NCBI GenBank assembly: GCA_009695205.1 | Contig: SIBK01000016.1 | Location: 1 to 64,000, forward strand | DNA from: Pedosphaera sp. | Lineage (GTDB): Bacteria; Verrucomicrobiota; Verrucomicrobiia; Limisphaerales; UBA9464 | Direction of reading: 5' to 3' | Length of the DNA stretch: 64,000 bases | Part shown: piece after piece, positions 1-9,731 of the stretch | Layout of the letters: each line of letters opens with the position of its first letter | Numbering within the stretch: the stretch's first letter is position 1 | Notes under the pieces: generated by a model | What the model saw: only the letters and a program-made list of their open reading frames with translations | Database searches by the model: none | Told to the model about the DNA's origin: nothing | Made by a program: the position numbers and the translations under genes

Positions 1-2
1 AT

Positions 3-812
3 CCGCTGACCGCCCGCGTATTCGTGAACCGCGTCTGGGCGCATTCCTTCGGCGTTCCACTCGTGGCGACTTCAAGCGATTTCGGAGTGCGAAGCGATCC
101 GCCGAGCCACCCGGAGTTGCTCGACTGGCTGGCGGTGTGGTTCATGGATCATGACTGGTCCCAAAAGGAACTGCACCGCCTGATCGTGAAGAGCCGGACC
201 TACCAGCAAACCTCAGATCCGGCGGGTGAAACGGTGGCTGCAAACCAACGACAGGATTTGCAGAACGTGAATCTATGGCGGATGAACCGAAAACGCCTCG
301 ATTTTGAAGCCCTTCGCGACAGCCTGCTCGCGGTCGCCGGCAACCTCGATCTCACTGCCGGAGGCCAAGCTGTCCCTGAGTTCTCGGACAATTCCACGCC
401 GCGCCGGACGCTTTACGGATATATTGACCGTCAAAACTTGCCGGGATTACTGCGAGCCTTTGATTTCGCCAGTCCCGACGCCACCTCCGCAGGTCGATTT
501 CAGACGAGCGTCCCCCAGCAGGCATTGTACTTCATGAACAGTCCCTTTGCGGTGAACCAAGCCCGTGAACTGGCCCGGCGCGTTGCCAACGAAGGCAACA
601 CCGAGACCATTGACCGCGTTCAGCGGATGTATGAACTGGCATTTCAACGAAAACCGGATTCGCAGGAACTCGCAGGCTCCCTTGCGTTCATCGAACACTC
701 AGCCGTCGACTCACCGATGCCCACCGCATCAAACTCCGGGACCCGGCTCACTCAGTTGGAAAAACTCGCGCAGGTTTTGCTCGCAGCGAACGAATTCGTC
801 TTCATCGATTGA
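3..812 (+). CDS. DUF1553 (PSD1-type) protein, C-terminal part, 5' end outside window
   Basis: The reading frame is open from the left edge (first full codon at 3) and begins in the family's conserved block, PLTARVFVNRVW, followed by SDPPSHPELLDWLA. These are hallmarks of the DUF1553 domain, normally C-terminal to a DUF1549/cytochrome-like region in large secreted proteins of Planctomycetes and Verrucomicrobia. The end, AANEFVFID, is the usual DUF1553 terminus. The biochemical role is not established; these proteins are usually encoded before a DUF1501 sulfatase-like gene. Here guaA follows instead, so the usual partner is absent. An intact relative lies at 42437-45055. The start is beyond the window. 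Confidence 0.9.
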   Translation, partial: PLTARVFVNRVWAHSFGVPLVATSSDFGVRSDPPSHPELLDWLAVWFMDHDWSQKELHRLIVKSRTYQQTSDPAGETVAANQRQDLQNVNLWRMNRKRLDFEALRDSLLAVAGNLDLTAGGQAVPEFSDNSTPRRTLYGYIDRQNLPGLLRAFDFASPDATSAGRFQTSVPQQALYFMNSPFAVNQARELARRVANEGNTETIDRVQRMYELAFQRKPDSQELAGSLAFIEHSAVDSPMPTASNSGTRLTQLEKLAQVLLAANEFVFID

Positions 813-957
813 AGCTTTCCGGTCGAACGGCGACGCCGATCGCCTCCCTTTCCAACGCTCGACGTCCCGACAGACCTTCGGGAGAAGCGCCGACAGTAAA
901 AAACCGCTCGCCAAGTCGGTCTCGGGTCGGCACAAACTTGTTTTTCGTTAGACCTTC

Positions 958-2499
958 ATGAACGAACAGATCGTTATCCTCGACTTCGGATCGCAATATA
1001 CCCAAGTCATCGCGCGGCGAATCCGGGAATGCCAGGTCTTCTCGACCATCCTGCGCTTCGACACGCCGGCGGCTGAGATCGCCCGACTGGCTCCGCGGGG
1101 ACTTATTCTTTCCGGTGGACCAAACTCGGTGTATACCGCCGATGCTCCCCTTCCGGATGGTGACATTTTCAATCTTGGGATTCCTATATTGGGGATCTGT
1201 TATGGAGTGCAGATTTTCGCTCACTTTCTTGGGGGCAAGGTGGAAAAAGGCAACAAGCGGGAGTACGGGAAAGGAACGCTTACGCTGCGGGATGGGAAGT
1301 GTCCCTTATTTCGCAAGCTGCCGAAGACCCTGCAGGTCTGGAATTCCCACGGGGATAAGCTCACCCGAATGCCCCCCGGTTTTAAGACCGTGGCGGTCAC
1401 CGACAATTCCGAGTATGCCGCAATCGAAGATCGCGTCCGTCATCTCTACGGCATCCAGTTTCATCCAGAGGTGGCCCACACGCCGCGCGGACGGGAAATT
1501 ATCGCCAACTTCGTGCATGGAATTTGCCGGAGTGGCTCAGGTTGGACCATGCGGCACTACCGGGAACAGGCAATCGAGGAGATACGCACCCAGGTTGGGA
1601 AAGAGCGGGTTCTGCTGGGGCTCAGCGGCGGAGTCGACTCGAGCGTCGCGGCCGCCCTCCTTCACGAAGCGGTGGGGGATCAGTTAACGTGCATTTTTGT
1701 TAATAATGGATTGTTGCGCGCCCGGGAAGCGGAAGTTGTGCAGGAGGTTTTCGGACGCCATTTCAAAATCCGCCTTCAATATGAGGATGCATCGGATCTA
1801 TTCATGCGCCGGCTTCGGGGTATCACTGACCCCGAACGAAAGCGTAAGATTATCGGCCGGACGTTTATCGAAGTGTTCCAAGCCGCAACGCGCCGGGCAG
1901 GTCGGGCAAGATTCCTCGCTCAGGGAACCCTCTACCCGGACGTCATCGAATCTGTGCCAATCGCCGGAAATCCCGCCGCGATGATCAAATCTCACCACAA
2001 CGTGGGAGGCCTGCCGAAGAATATGAAATTCTCCCTGGTGGAACCGCTGAGGTACCTGTTCAAGGATGAGGTGCGGGCACTAGGCCTCGAACTCGGCCTC
2101 CCGGCCGAAATCGTCAACCGGCAACCCTTCCCAGGCCCTGGTCTGGCGGTCCGTATACTCGGTGAAGTGAGCCCCGAGAAATGTGAAATCCTTCGAAAGG
2201 CAGATGCCATCGTGGTTGAGGAAATGAAGGCCACTGGATGGTACTACAAGATCTGGCAGAGCTTCGCCGTCCTGCTGCCCATTCGGAGCGTCGGCGTCAT
2301 GGGCGACGAACGAACCTACGATTTTACGATCGCGTTACGGGCGGTGGAATCTCAAGACGGTATGACCGCCGACTGGGTCAAACTCCCGTACGACCTGCTA
2401 GAACGGCTCTCGAGCCGCATCATTAATGAAGTCAAGGGCGTCAACCGGTGCGTCTTCGATATCACAAGCAAGCCACCGGGAACCATTGAGTGGGAATGA
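958..2499 (+). CDS. guaA: GMP synthase (glutamine-hydrolysing)
   Basis: Cytoplasmic enzyme converting XMP, ATP and glutamine to GMP in the last step of guanine nucleotide synthesis. The 513-residue protein has the full architecture. The class I glutamine amidotransferase domain (about 1-195) carries the nucleophile Cys81 in GICYGVQ and His169/Glu171 in FHPEV. The ATP-pyrophosphatase domain has the PP-loop SGGVDSS at about 223-229. The C-terminal dimerisation domain ends in the family signature [11 protein letters not shown]. Length is normal for the family. It stands alone between unrelated genes, with 145 bp upstream where I see no clear promoter or riboswitch. Confidence 0.98.
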   Translation: MNEQIVILDFGSQYTQVIARRIRECQVFSTILRFDTPAAEIARLAPRGLILSGGPNSVYTADAPLPDGDIFNLGIPILGICYGVQIFAHFLGGKVEKGNKREYGKGTLTLRDGKCPLFRKLPKTLQVWNSHGDKLTRMPPGFKTVAVTDNSEYAAIEDRVRHLYGIQFHPEVAHTPRGREIIANFVHGICRSGSGWTMRHYREQAIEEIRTQVGKERVLLGLSGGVDSSVAAALLHEAVGDQLTCIFVNNGLLRAREAEVVQEVFGRHFKIRLQYEDASDLFMRRLRGITDPERKRKIIGRTFIEVFQAATRRAGRARFLAQGTLYPDVIESVPIAGNPAAMIKSHHNVGGLPKNMKFSLVEPLRYLFKDEVRALGLELGLPAEIVNRQPFPGPGLAVRILGEVSPEKCEILRKADAIVVEEMKATGWYYKIWQSFAVLLPIRSVGVMGDERTYDFTIALRAVESQDGMTADWVKLPYDLLERLSSRIINEVKGVNRCVFDITSKPPGTIEWE

Positions 2500-2563
2500 C
2501 AACGCACAGCCGTTGAAAATCCCGGGTCCGTGATTTCTCGCGGTTCACCCGGTCCAAATCGCC

Positions 2564-3490
2564 ATGTATCGCCTCCAGCTCGTCAGCGGCGAAGAATCCG
2601 GGCCACTCACCGCCGTACAGGTCTGCGGTTGGGTAATCACCGGCCGGGCGGATGCCGGCACGAGGGTCCAGAGAGGAAACCATGATGACTGGCAGGCGAT
2701 TGGGGACTTTGAGGAGTTCGCCGCCGCTTTCCAGAATGCGATAGCCGCTCCCACGTCGATGACAGATTTCGCCGCCCGTCCCTTTTCTGGACTCGCTGTG
2801 CTATCCATCACGGTGGCGGCTCTGTGCCTGCTTACCGCCGTGATCGCCGGCCTGCAATTGCCGTGGTTCTATAGTCGCGGCCTCGTGGCTGGCGTGCGGA
2901 CCTACAACTGGTTCGGGATCCTTGGCCTACTGAGCGCCTTCCTCGGCTTCGAACACGTTACAGGCGGGTCAAAGTCGCTCCGGGGGCGTAATCTCGCGCT
3001 GGCTGGCGGTCTGTGCTCCGTCCTGTGTGTCGCTGCGGGGGTCTACGCCAATGTCCACATCGTCTCCGAAGTGACTCGGAACTACCAGCAACGGCTCGCC
3101 GCCAATCCAAGGGTCCAGCGGTTCGGCGATCTTCCAGACAATCAACTGGCCGCAAAACAGTTGATCGTCACCGCCCGCACGCTGACCAATCTCCCGGCCG
3201 CCTCCAACTGGTTTGAAGCGCTCGGGCCCGATGTGGCCGATCTGGATGCTACAGGCCGCGGGTTGAATTTCGCATTAAACGCGAGCGTGGCAGGGCGTCG
3301 TCCCGCAGGGCTGCGGCGGGATACCGTCGTCTTTTTCGAAACGGGTCGGGTCGGGACCAATCTGGCGGGCGGTGCCGAGTTGCTGCGACGCACGACCGGC
3401 GCCAAAGATCGAATCTCGGTTGCACTGGCCGATGGTCGGGCGATGCTTATTCCCGGATCGCGGGCCGGGACATTGCGCTGGTCGCCATAA
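2564..3490 (+). CDS. GYF-domain membrane protein of unknown function
   Basis: 308 residues. The first 52 residues resemble the GYF_2/DUF4339 fold found at the start of many bacterial membrane proteins (GPLTAVQVCGWVITGR, then a W-containing end). Three hydrophobic segments follow at about 74-98, 115-130 and 143-163. A soluble C-terminal region of about 140 residues ends in short beta-like stretches (VVFFETGRVG, ISVALADGRAMLIPG) that I cannot assign. It probably sits in the inner membrane with the GYF module in the cytoplasm; the function is unknown. It lies 64 bp after guaA and converges on the ribosomal operon, sharing the terminator region at 3493-3521. Confidence 0.75.
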   Translation: MYRLQLVSGEESGPLTAVQVCGWVITGRADAGTRVQRGNHDDWQAIGDFEEFAAAFQNAIAAPTSMTDFAARPFSGLAVLSITVAALCLLTAVIAGLQLPWFYSRGLVAGVRTYNWFGILGLLSAFLGFEHVTGGSKSLRGRNLALAGGLCSVLCVAAGVYANVHIVSEVTRNYQQRLAANPRVQRFGDLPDNQLAAKQLIVTARTLTNLPAASNWFEALGPDVADLDATGRGLNFALNASVAGRRPAGLRRDTVVFFETGRVGTNLAGGAELLRRTTGAKDRISVALADGRAMLIPGSRAGTLRWSP

Positions 3491-3492
3491 AA

Positions 3493-3521
3493 AAGAACGC
3501 CCGCACAAGGCGGGCGTTCTT
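3493..3521 (-). terminator. Rho-independent terminator of the ribosomal operon
   Basis: A perfect 12-bp stem (3493-3504 with 3510-3521, core GAACGCCCGC/GCGGGCGTTC) with a 5-nt loop. Read on the minus strand it is followed by a run of T (the A run at 3488-3494 of the plus strand). It lies just beyond the rplQ stop codon. On the plus strand it is followed by TCAAAAAA rather than T, so it mainly serves the minus-strand operon. Confidence 0.9.
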
Positions 3522-3544
3522 CAAAAAATCAGCGCTTTTCGCGC

Positions 3545-4060
3545 TCAAGCTTCGGCGGTGCCAGCTTTTTCCTTCTCCGGCTCGGCGGGAATTGCGTCGA
3601 CAGACGCGACGGGCAGTTCGACAAGCTCCAGAATAGCCAACTGCGCGGAGTCTCCGTTTCTCTGTCCGAGCCGGATGATCCTCGTGTAACCACCCATGCG
3701 GTCCTTAAAAACGGGCGCAATCTTGTCAAAGAGGATATGAACAACGTCGTGTTCGTTGCGCCAAGCCTCACGGACCACCTTGCCCTTGCGAGTTGGTTTC
3801 CCGTGAAAGAGGCTCCGGGGCTGCTGACGGAGTTTCGCCGCCGCCAATCTCCGGGCGTGCACGTTATACTCCTTCTTCGCACCAATTGCCGCACGCCCTA
3901 GCGTGATCAGCTTTTCGACCACCGGCCGAAGGACCTTCGCCTTCGTCAGAGTAGTCGTGATGCGGTGATGTTTGATCAAGCTGCAGGCCATGTTGGCAAG
4001 CATCGCATTGCGATGGTCGCCTTTGCGGCCAAGTTTCGCGTTGCGCTTAAGGTGGCGCAT
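3545..4060 (-). CDS. rplQ: 50S ribosomal protein L17
   Basis: Large-subunit protein near the exit tunnel. The N-terminus MRHLKRNAKLGRK is the family signature and fixes the start at 4060; the frame is open 20 codons further upstream but that part overlaps the rpoA end region and is not L17-like. The protein has 171 residues, against about 120 for the core family. The extra C-terminal part is Glu/Ala/Pro-rich (AEPEKEKAGTAEA). It is the last gene of the operon, 13 bp after rpoA, and is followed by the terminator at 3493-3521. Confidence 0.96.
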   Translation of the reverse strand: MRHLKRNAKLGRKGDHRNAMLANMACSLIKHHRITTTLTKAKVLRPVVEKLITLGRAAIGAKKEYNVHARRLAAAKLRQQPRSLFHGKPTRKGKVVREAWRNEHDVVHILFDKIAPVFKDRMGGYTRIIRLGQRNGDSAQLAILELVELPVASVDAIPAEPEKEKAGTAEA

Positions 4061-4073
4061 GAGAGTTCGGAGT

Positions 4074-5090
4074 TTAGAGTTTCTTGGTTTCGCCGACCGG
4101 CTCCAGCAGAGCCGGATCAATATTCATGCCCAGTGTCAGGCCGAGAGCTTGGAGCTTTTCCTTGATCTCGTTCAGCGACTTCTTGCCGAAATTACGATAC
4201 TTGAGCATCTCCTGCTCGCTCTTCAAGGCCAATTGCCCAACGGAGGTGATGTTGGCGTTATTTAGGCAATTAGCGGCTCGGACACTCAACTCGATCTCAT
4301 TGACCGACATGTTGAGCAATTTGCGGAGCTTGGCCTTTTCATCATCCTGCGGTTTGATCTCCTCCTCGAATTCCACGGCATTTTTGTCGTAGCCAACAAA
4401 AACGTCCAAGTGATGCTGGAGAATCGCCGAAGCCTGCGTGAGCGCGTCGTCCGGAGAAATGCGGCCGTCCGTCCAGATTTCAAGAATCAACTTATCGTAG
4501 TCGGTCCGCTGCCCAACGCGCGCAGCCTCGACATTATACCGGACTCGGGAAACGGGAGAAAACAGAGAATCGATTGCGATGATGCCAATCGCCTGGTCGA
4601 CCTTCTTGTTTTCGTCCCACGGACAGAATCCGCGCCCCACCTTGATCTCAAACTCCATCTCGAGCTTCTTCTTTTTATCGAGAGTGCAGATGAGCTGGTC
4701 AGGGTTTACCAGTTCAATGTTCTGGTTGACCTGGATATCGGCGGCCGTTACGGCACCTTCCTTGTTCACCGAGAGCAGGAGCATCTGCGGTTCACGGCTG
4801 TGGGCCTTGAATTTGATTTTCTTAAGGTTGAGGACGATATCCGTGACATCCTCGACCACGCCATCCACCGTGGTGAACTCGTGCATGGCACCATCGATTT
4901 TGACTGAAGTAATTCCTGCGCCTTCCAGCGAGGATAGCAACAGGCGTCGGATGGAATTGCCGATGGTGTGACCAAAGCCCGTTTCAAAGGGTTCTGCCAC
5001 AAATTTTGCGTAAGTCTGTGTTGCCGTCGACTCGTCTTTCGCGAGTCGCTTCGGCATTTCAAATCGTCCAAGTCGGATAGGCATAGGCAT
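4074..5090 (-). CDS. rpoA: RNA polymerase alpha subunit
   Basis: 338 residues with the normal two-domain layout. The N-terminal assembly domain includes FGHTIGNSIRRLLLSSLEGA. After a flexible linker, the C-terminal helix-hairpin-helix domain (SVRAANCLNNANITSVGQL, then GKKSLNEIKEKL) contacts promoter UP elements and activators. ATG codons at 5090 and 5084 are both possible starts; the longer is given. It has the usual position between rpsD and rplQ. Confidence 0.98.
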   Translation of the reverse strand: MPMPIRLGRFEMPKRLAKDESTATQTYAKFVAEPFETGFGHTIGNSIRRLLLSSLEGAGITSVKIDGAMHEFTTVDGVVEDVTDIVLNLKKIKFKAHSREPQMLLLSVNKEGAVTAADIQVNQNIELVNPDQLICTLDKKKKLEMEFEIKVGRGFCPWDENKKVDQAIGIIAIDSLFSPVSRVRYNVEAARVGQRTDYDKLILEIWTDGRISPDDALTQASAILQHHLDVFVGYDKNAVEFEEEIKPQDDEKAKLRKLLNMSVNEIELSVRAANCLNNANITSVGQLALKSEQEMLKYRNFGKKSLNEIKEKLQALGLTLGMNIDPALLEPVGETKKL

Positions 5091-5190
5091 TCAGGATTGC
5101 AATTTTAAACTGGGCCGCTCGGAGTTTTACTCCCGGTTCCGAGCTTCCCCATATAATTGCGGCCAGCCGCGAACCGCGCGGCAGGATTGC

Positions 5191-5799
5191 TTAACGGGAG
5201 TAAAATTCGACGATAGCCTGTTCGTTGGCAATCGGTTGGATTTCGTCGCGAGAGGGAACGCGGAGCAGGGTCGCCTTGAGATGCTCACGATCCAGGGAAA
5301 CCCAATCAGGAATAACCCGCGCGGTGGATCCTTCGAGGTTTTTCGTGGCCATTTGCTTCGACTTTGGATGGTCCCGGATCTCGATCACGTCGTTGACCCG
5401 TACAGCAAAGCTTGCGATCCCGGCCTTGCGGCCATTCACCTTCACGTGCCCATGCGTTACCATCTGGCGGGCACCCGCTCGTGTCACACCGAACCCACTG
5501 TGGTAAACCAAATTGTCCAAACGTGACTCCAAAATCTGGAGCATCTTCTCGCCTGTGACACCCCGCATCCGAAGCGCCCGCTCATAGACGTTGCGGAATT
5601 GACGTTCCAGAAGGCCATAGTAATAGCGAAGTTTCTGCTTCTCGATCAACCCTACGGCGTAATCACTGTGCTTACGCCGGGACTTCGGGCCGTGAACGCC
5701 CGGAGGATAGTTGCGACGTTCGAGGTACTTCGAATTGCCAAAAATCGGCACACCAAAACGGCGGCTGATGCGGACACGCGGACCAGTATAACGAGCCAT
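5191..5799 (-). CDS. rpsD: 30S ribosomal protein S4
   Basis: Primary 16S rRNA-binding assembly protein, 202 residues, close to the usual length. The N-terminus MARYTGPRVRISRRFG and the internal S4 RNA-binding domain (LESRLDNLVYHSGFGVTRAGARQM, about residues 90-155, quoted in part) are typical. No Cys-rich zinc motif is seen at the N-terminus, so it is the zinc-free form. In many bacteria S4 represses the alpha operon translationally; I did not identify the target structure here. The 100 bp to rpoA is the longest gap in this part of the operon. Confidence 0.97.
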   Translation of the reverse strand: MARYTGPRVRISRRFGVPIFGNSKYLERRNYPPGVHGPKSRRKHSDYAVGLIEKQKLRYYYGLLERQFRNVYERALRMRGVTGEKMLQILESRLDNLVYHSGFGVTRAGARQMVTHGHVKVNGRKAGIASFAVRVNDVIEIRDHPKSKQMATKNLEGSTARVIPDWVSLDREHLKATLLRVPSRDEIQPIANEQAIVEFYSR

Positions 5800-5839
5800 G
5801 ACCGGAAAAAGATAAAAAAGGGTTGAAAGCGAGAATGAA

Positions 5840-6427
5840 CTAGACGCGGCGCTTCTTGCGCGGACGGCAGCCGTTGTGAGGGATGGGGGTCACGTCTTTA
5901 ATAGAAGTAATATCCATCCCGATGGCCTGAAGGGCGCGGATTGCAGATTCACGTCCAGATCCAGGCCCATTGACTCGAATTTCGATTTCACGCATGCCGT
6001 GCGACATCGCCTGGCGGGCGGCATCCTGGGCAGCCTGTTGGGCTGCGAACGCTGTGCTCTTTCGAGAGCCTTTGAACCCAACTCGACCGGCCGTGCTCCA
6101 GCCAATCGTGTTACCCTGCATGTCCGTGATGGTCACCTGGGTATTATTGAACGTAGCCAGGATATTCGCGACACCCGCGGTGATGTTTTTCGATCCCTTC
6201 GCCTTGACGATCTTCTTTGCGTTCGGATCGTCTCCCAACAACTCGGCGGCAGACGGCGCAGCCGCCGCCGCGGTGACTGCGGGAGCCGTGGCATTGGGCG
6301 CGGGCGCACCTGCAGCGGCAGCGGCGTTGACGGGCTTCTTCGCCCTTGCCGGTTTCTCAACCGCAGGTGCGGTTGCTTCGCCCTCTTTGTTAGCCGGGGC
6401 CTTCTTAGGCTTAATTTCTTCAGGCAT
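5840..6427 (-). CDS. rpsK: 30S ribosomal protein S11 with Ala/Pro/Lys-rich N-terminal extension
   Basis: The C-terminal 120 or so residues are a standard S11, a platform protein of the small subunit: [40 protein letters not shown] and the end [13 protein letters not shown]. The N-terminal 65 or so residues are an unusual low-complexity extension rich in Ala, Pro and Lys ([19 protein letters not shown] and onward), making 195 residues against about 130. The ATG at 6427 is the only start that precedes the extension. The extension is probably disordered and could touch rRNA or neighbours; its role is unknown. Confidence 0.95.
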   Translation of the reverse strand: MPEEIKPKKAPANKEGEATAPAVEKPARAKKPVNAAAAAGAPAPNATAPAVTAAAAAPSAAELLGDDPNAKKIVKAKGSKNITAGVANILATFNNTQVTITDMQGNTIGWSTAGRVGFKGSRKSTAFAAQQAAQDAARQAMSHGMREIEIRVNGPGSGRESAIRALQAIGMDITSIKDVTPIPHNGCRPRKKRRV

Positions 6428-6452
6428 GGTCTCGAATCAGGTGGTAAAAGTT

Positions 6453-6848
6453 TTAGTGTATGCCCGTTTTGGCGTTGGGATTCCGTTGCACACCCACCGT
6501 CCGGCGGGGACCTTTGCGGGTTCGGGAATTTGTCTGCGTCCGCTGCCCTCGCACCGGCAGGCTGCGAAGATGCCGTTGGCCGCGATACGATTTAATCGCC
6601 TGCAGGCGCTTCAGATTAAGGCCAAGTTCCCTGCGGAGGTCGCCCTCGATCACATATTTGCCTTCCTGGATCGCGTTAACGATCTGGGACAGCTGGTTTT
6701 CGGAAAGGTTCTTCGCTCGAACGGCCGGGTCGATGTTCGCTCGGGTCAGAATCTCGCGAGCGTTCACCGGGCCCAGCCCGTAGACGTATCGGAGGGCAAT
6801 GTCCACCCTCTTCTCTCCTGGAATATCAACACCTAAAATTCTTGGCAT
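6453..6848 (-). CDS. rpsM: 30S ribosomal protein S13
   Basis: Head protein of the small subunit forming bridges to the large subunit and contacting P-site tRNA. The 131-residue protein begins MPRILGVDIPGEKRVDIAL and has the helix-two-turn-helix region and the basic tail (RGQRTQTNSRTRKGPRRTV). Length and order (rpmJ-rpsM-rpsK) are normal. Confidence 0.97.
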   Translation of the reverse strand: MPRILGVDIPGEKRVDIALRYVYGLGPVNAREILTRANIDPAVRAKNLSENQLSQIVNAIQEGKYVIEGDLRRELGLNLKRLQAIKSYRGQRHLRSLPVRGQRTQTNSRTRKGPRRTVGVQRNPNAKTGIH

Positions 6849-6875
6849 ACTTTTCCTGTTTCCATGCTCTAAACC

Positions 6876-6989
6876 TTAGCCCTGCCGTTGTTTGTGCCGA
6901 GCGTTTGAACAAATCACTCGGATCACACCCTTCCGGCGGACTATCTTGCAGTTTACACAAAGTTTTTTGACTGATGCGCGCACTTTCAT
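6876..6989 (-). CDS. rpmJ: 50S ribosomal protein L36
   Basis: A 37-residue gene lying between map and rpsM. Translation of the minus strand from the ATG at 6987-6989 gives [20 protein letters not shown], continuing with [17 protein letters not shown] and a TAA stop. It has the zinc-ribbon residues of the C+ form (CVNC, then ICSNARH). L36 is the smallest large-subunit protein. In many bacteria infA lies just upstream; here only 28 bp separate map and rpmJ, so infA is not in this place. Confidence 0.97.
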   Translation of the reverse strand: MKVRASVKKLCVNCKIVRRKGVIRVICSNARHKQRQG

Positions 6990-7017
6990 CGTGTTTCCAA
7001 ATTATTACTCCGAACCC

Positions 7018-7791
7018 TCAGTACAGGTTCGGCAAATCATCTCTCGTCAATATTTCTGGATCCCCTTCGGTCACCAGAACCGTATGTTCAAAGTGGGCCG
7101 CAAACTGACGATCTTGCGTCACCACCGTCCAACCATCTTCCAAAATCTCTACTGCGGGCTTACCCGCGGTCACCATGGGCTCGATGGCGATGGTCATGCC
7201 CGGTTTCAGCCGAACACCACCCCGCCGGCCATCATCGTAATTCGGAACCTGCGGATCTTCGTGGACGGACCGACCAACACCGTGCCCGCAAAATTCTCGC
7301 ACCACTCCGAAACCGTTCGATTCCACCCATTCTTGCACCGCTCGACCTACCGTAGTAACACGGTTGCCCGCTCGAGCAAAAGAAACACCAGCATACAAAG
7401 CTTTTATGGTCACGTCTATCAGTTTCTGCGCTGCCGGGCTACAGCCCCCACACGCGACCGTCATTGCCACATCCCCGACCATACCCTCAAAACGCACGCC
7501 AACATCCAGTTTTACCAAGTCTCCCAACTGTACACGCCTCACACCACCAATCCCGTGGATCACACCTTCATTTACAGAAATGCAACACTGCCCAGGGAAA
7601 TCACGATACCTATGAAAGGCGCTAACGGCCCCGTGCCTTCGTATGATCTGACCCACTTGGACATCGAGATCCCCGGTACTCACCCCCGGTGTGACTAAGA
7701 GCGATGCTTCTCGCAAAACACGGGCTGCTACGGCCCCAGCCTTCCGCATGGATTCAATCTCGCGCGGACTCTTGAGCACAATCTTGCTCAT
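7018..7791 (-). CDS. map: Methionine aminopeptidase, type I
   Basis: Removes the initiator methionine from new proteins in the cytoplasm, as a metalloenzyme. I chose the start at 7791 (MSKIVLKSPREIESMRKAG) because family members begin there; the frame stays open 21 codons further upstream without similarity. 257 residues, normal for type I. Metal-ligand motifs are visible: LVKLDVGVRFEGMVGD (Asp pair), REFCGHGVGRSVHEDP (His), IAIEPMV (Glu) and the late FEHTVLVTEGDPEIL (Glu). It sits between secY and rpmJ as in many bacteria, but adk, commonly next to it, is absent. Confidence 0.96.
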   Translation of the reverse strand: MSKIVLKSPREIESMRKAGAVAARVLREASLLVTPGVSTGDLDVQVGQIIRRHGAVSAFHRYRDFPGQCCISVNEGVIHGIGGVRRVQLGDLVKLDVGVRFEGMVGDVAMTVACGGCSPAAQKLIDVTIKALYAGVSFARAGNRVTTVGRAVQEWVESNGFGVVREFCGHGVGRSVHEDPQVPNYDDGRRGGVRLKPGMTIAIEPMVTAGKPAVEILEDGWTVVTQDRQFAAHFEHTVLVTEGDPEILTRDDLPNLY

Positions 7792-7860
7792 AGCGTCAGC
7801 CGATAGCTTTCTCTGCGTTGTCCACGTCCCATTCGAATTACTGCCAAAGAACAATAAAAT

Positions 7861-9243
7861 TCACGCCCGCCCTCGAATTCGACCCTTCTGCAAAAATCCA
7901 TCGTAGTGTCGCATCAGCAGATGCGATTCCATCTGTCGCATGGTATCCAGAAGAACACCGACCGTAATCAGCAGCGACGTTCCTCCGAAGAAACTTGCGA
8001 CATTGGGATCAATTCGCAGAAATCGGGTTAAAAGCAAGGGGACCACTGCTATCAACACAAGGAAAATTGCACCCGCGAGAGTCACTCGGCTCATCGTATT
8101 GTGGAGAAAATCACTCGTGGCGCTGCCCGGTCGAATTCCAGGGATATAGCCACCGTACTTCTTAAGGTCATCCGCAACCTGCAATTCATTGAACTGCGTG
8201 GCAACCCAGAAGTACGAAAAGAACAGGATCATTAACGCATAGAGCGAAAGATAGATCCACCCGCCGTCCCCACGACTCAAGGAAGATCCGATATCCGTTA
8301 GCAGGTTCATCTTGGTGATCTGCCCGATCTTGGAGAGAATCATTCCTGGAAACATCAGGATCGCGGAGGCGAAAATGACCGGCATGACACCGGCATAATT
8401 CACACGCAACGGCATGAAGGAAGTACCTCCGGAGTACACCTTGCGTCCGACGGCCCGTTGGGCGTACTGAACCGGTATCTTACGCTGGCCCTGAGTCACC
8501 ATAATTACCCCCGCTATAACTACGATCAGAAGACCAACCAGCAAAACGGCATGCGTCCAGTTGTACTGGCGCAGTGAGGGATCCGGTGGAAAAAACATAA
8601 CCCGTAGGGCATGAAAGGCGAGCGGCAGGCTGGAGAGAATGCCGATTGTGATGATTAGCGAAACACCATTGCCTACGCCTCGCTCGGTGACCTGTTCCCC
8701 CAACCACATCATCACCAGCGTGCCCGTGGTGAGGATGATAACGGTTTGAATCCGGTATAACCACGCGTTGTCAATGGTGACGATCTTCTGATTGAATTCG
8801 AACACCTGGGGGTTTTCCCAGCTTAAGGCGAGAACGAGTCCCTGACCGACGCAGAGCAGCACGGTCAGATACCGTCCGTAAGCCACGATTTTCGCGCGCC
8901 CCCCCTCTTCACGGGCTAGTTTGCCAAGACCAGGAATGACCGCTGTGAGAAGTTGGATAATAATGGTCGCCGAGATATACGGCATGATACCCAAGGCACC
9001 GACTGCGCATTTTTCCAGACCCCCGCCGGTGAAAAGACTATAAAATCCGATGGCACCACTGCCACCCACCCGTTTGGCTTGCTCGTCAAAATGTTGCTGT
9101 AGTGCAGCGCCATCCAGGCCTGGAATGGGCACCAACATGATGAGTCGGGCTGCAGTCAGCAGCAACCCCGTGAAAAGTATTCGAGAACGGAGTTCCGGAA
9201 TCTTAAAGCAATTCGCAAGCGTTTGAAGGAGGCGGCCTATCAT
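7861..9243 (-). CDS. secY: Protein translocase subunit SecY
   Basis: Central channel of the Sec translocon in the inner membrane, 460 residues, with about ten hydrophobic segments. Recognisable are the plug region near LDGAALQQHF, SLFTGGGLEKCAVGALGIMP, the cytoplasmic loop with GQRKIPVQYAQRAVGRKVY, and the C-terminal LLMRHYDGFLQKGRIRGR. The basic C5-type loop near LQVADDLKKYGGYIPGIRPG is typical and contacts SecA and the ribosome. It follows rplO after 34 bp. Confidence 0.97.
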   Translation of the reverse strand: MIGRLLQTLANCFKIPELRSRILFTGLLLTAARLIMLVPIPGLDGAALQQHFDEQAKRVGGSGAIGFYSLFTGGGLEKCAVGALGIMPYISATIIIQLLTAVIPGLGKLAREEGGRAKIVAYGRYLTVLLCVGQGLVLALSWENPQVFEFNQKIVTIDNAWLYRIQTVIILTTGTLVMMWLGEQVTERGVGNGVSLIITIGILSSLPLAFHALRVMFFPPDPSLRQYNWTHAVLLVGLLIVVIAGVIMVTQGQRKIPVQYAQRAVGRKVYSGGTSFMPLRVNYAGVMPVIFASAILMFPGMILSKIGQITKMNLLTDIGSSLSRGDGGWIYLSLYALMILFFSYFWVATQFNELQVADDLKKYGGYIPGIRPGSATSDFLHNTMSRVTLAGAIFLVLIAVVPLLLTRFLRIDPNVASFFGGTSLLITVGVLLDTMRQMESHLLMRHYDGFLQKGRIRGRA

Positions 9244-9277
9244 GTTGAAAAAGGAGGAATGCGGCGAAGGGTCACGA

Positions 9278-9727
9278 TTACCGGGTGACCACTTCGGCGG
9301 TTCCGCCGAGCTTTTCGATGGCAGACCTAGCGGAGGCGGAGAACGCTGATGCCTTGACCGTTAGTTTCCGGGTGAGCGAACCAACGCCGAGTACTTTGAT
9401 CCCGGCGCTGCGGCCGTTGGCAAGCCCCGCCTTCCGGAGGGTTGCTTCATCAACAGTCGCGCCGTTCTCGAAAGTATTCAAGTCGGACAGATTCACCGGC
9501 AGGTAAACCGTTGTAAACCTGGCATTGTTGAATCCTCGCTTTGGCAAACGACGAATGAGGGGCATTTGTCCACCCTCGAAGCCGATGCGGATAGAGGAGC
9601 CGGACCGTGCGGTCTGGCCCTTACCACCTCGACCGGAAGTCTTGCCGTGTCCGCTGGATTCGCCAATACCGAGGCGTTTCCGCCGATGCTTGGATCCGGG
9701 ACGGGGTTTGAGATCGTGGAGTCGCAT
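9278..9727 (-). CDS. rplO: 50S ribosomal protein L15
   Basis: Large-subunit assembly protein, 149 residues, with the glycine/basic N-terminal half typical of L15 (MRLHDLKPRPGSKHRRKRLG, SGHGKTSGRGGKGQTARSG) and the C-terminal ISP domain. It begins only 4 bp after the rpsE stop, leaving no room for rpmD (L30), which usually sits between these two genes. Confidence 0.96.
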   Translation of the reverse strand: MRLHDLKPRPGSKHRRKRLGIGESSGHGKTSGRGGKGQTARSGSSIRIGFEGGQMPLIRRLPKRGFNNARFTTVYLPVNLSDLNTFENGATVDEATLRKAGLANGRSAGIKVLGVGSLTRKLTVKASAFSASARSAIEKLGGTAEVVTR

Positions 9728-9731
9728 AAAA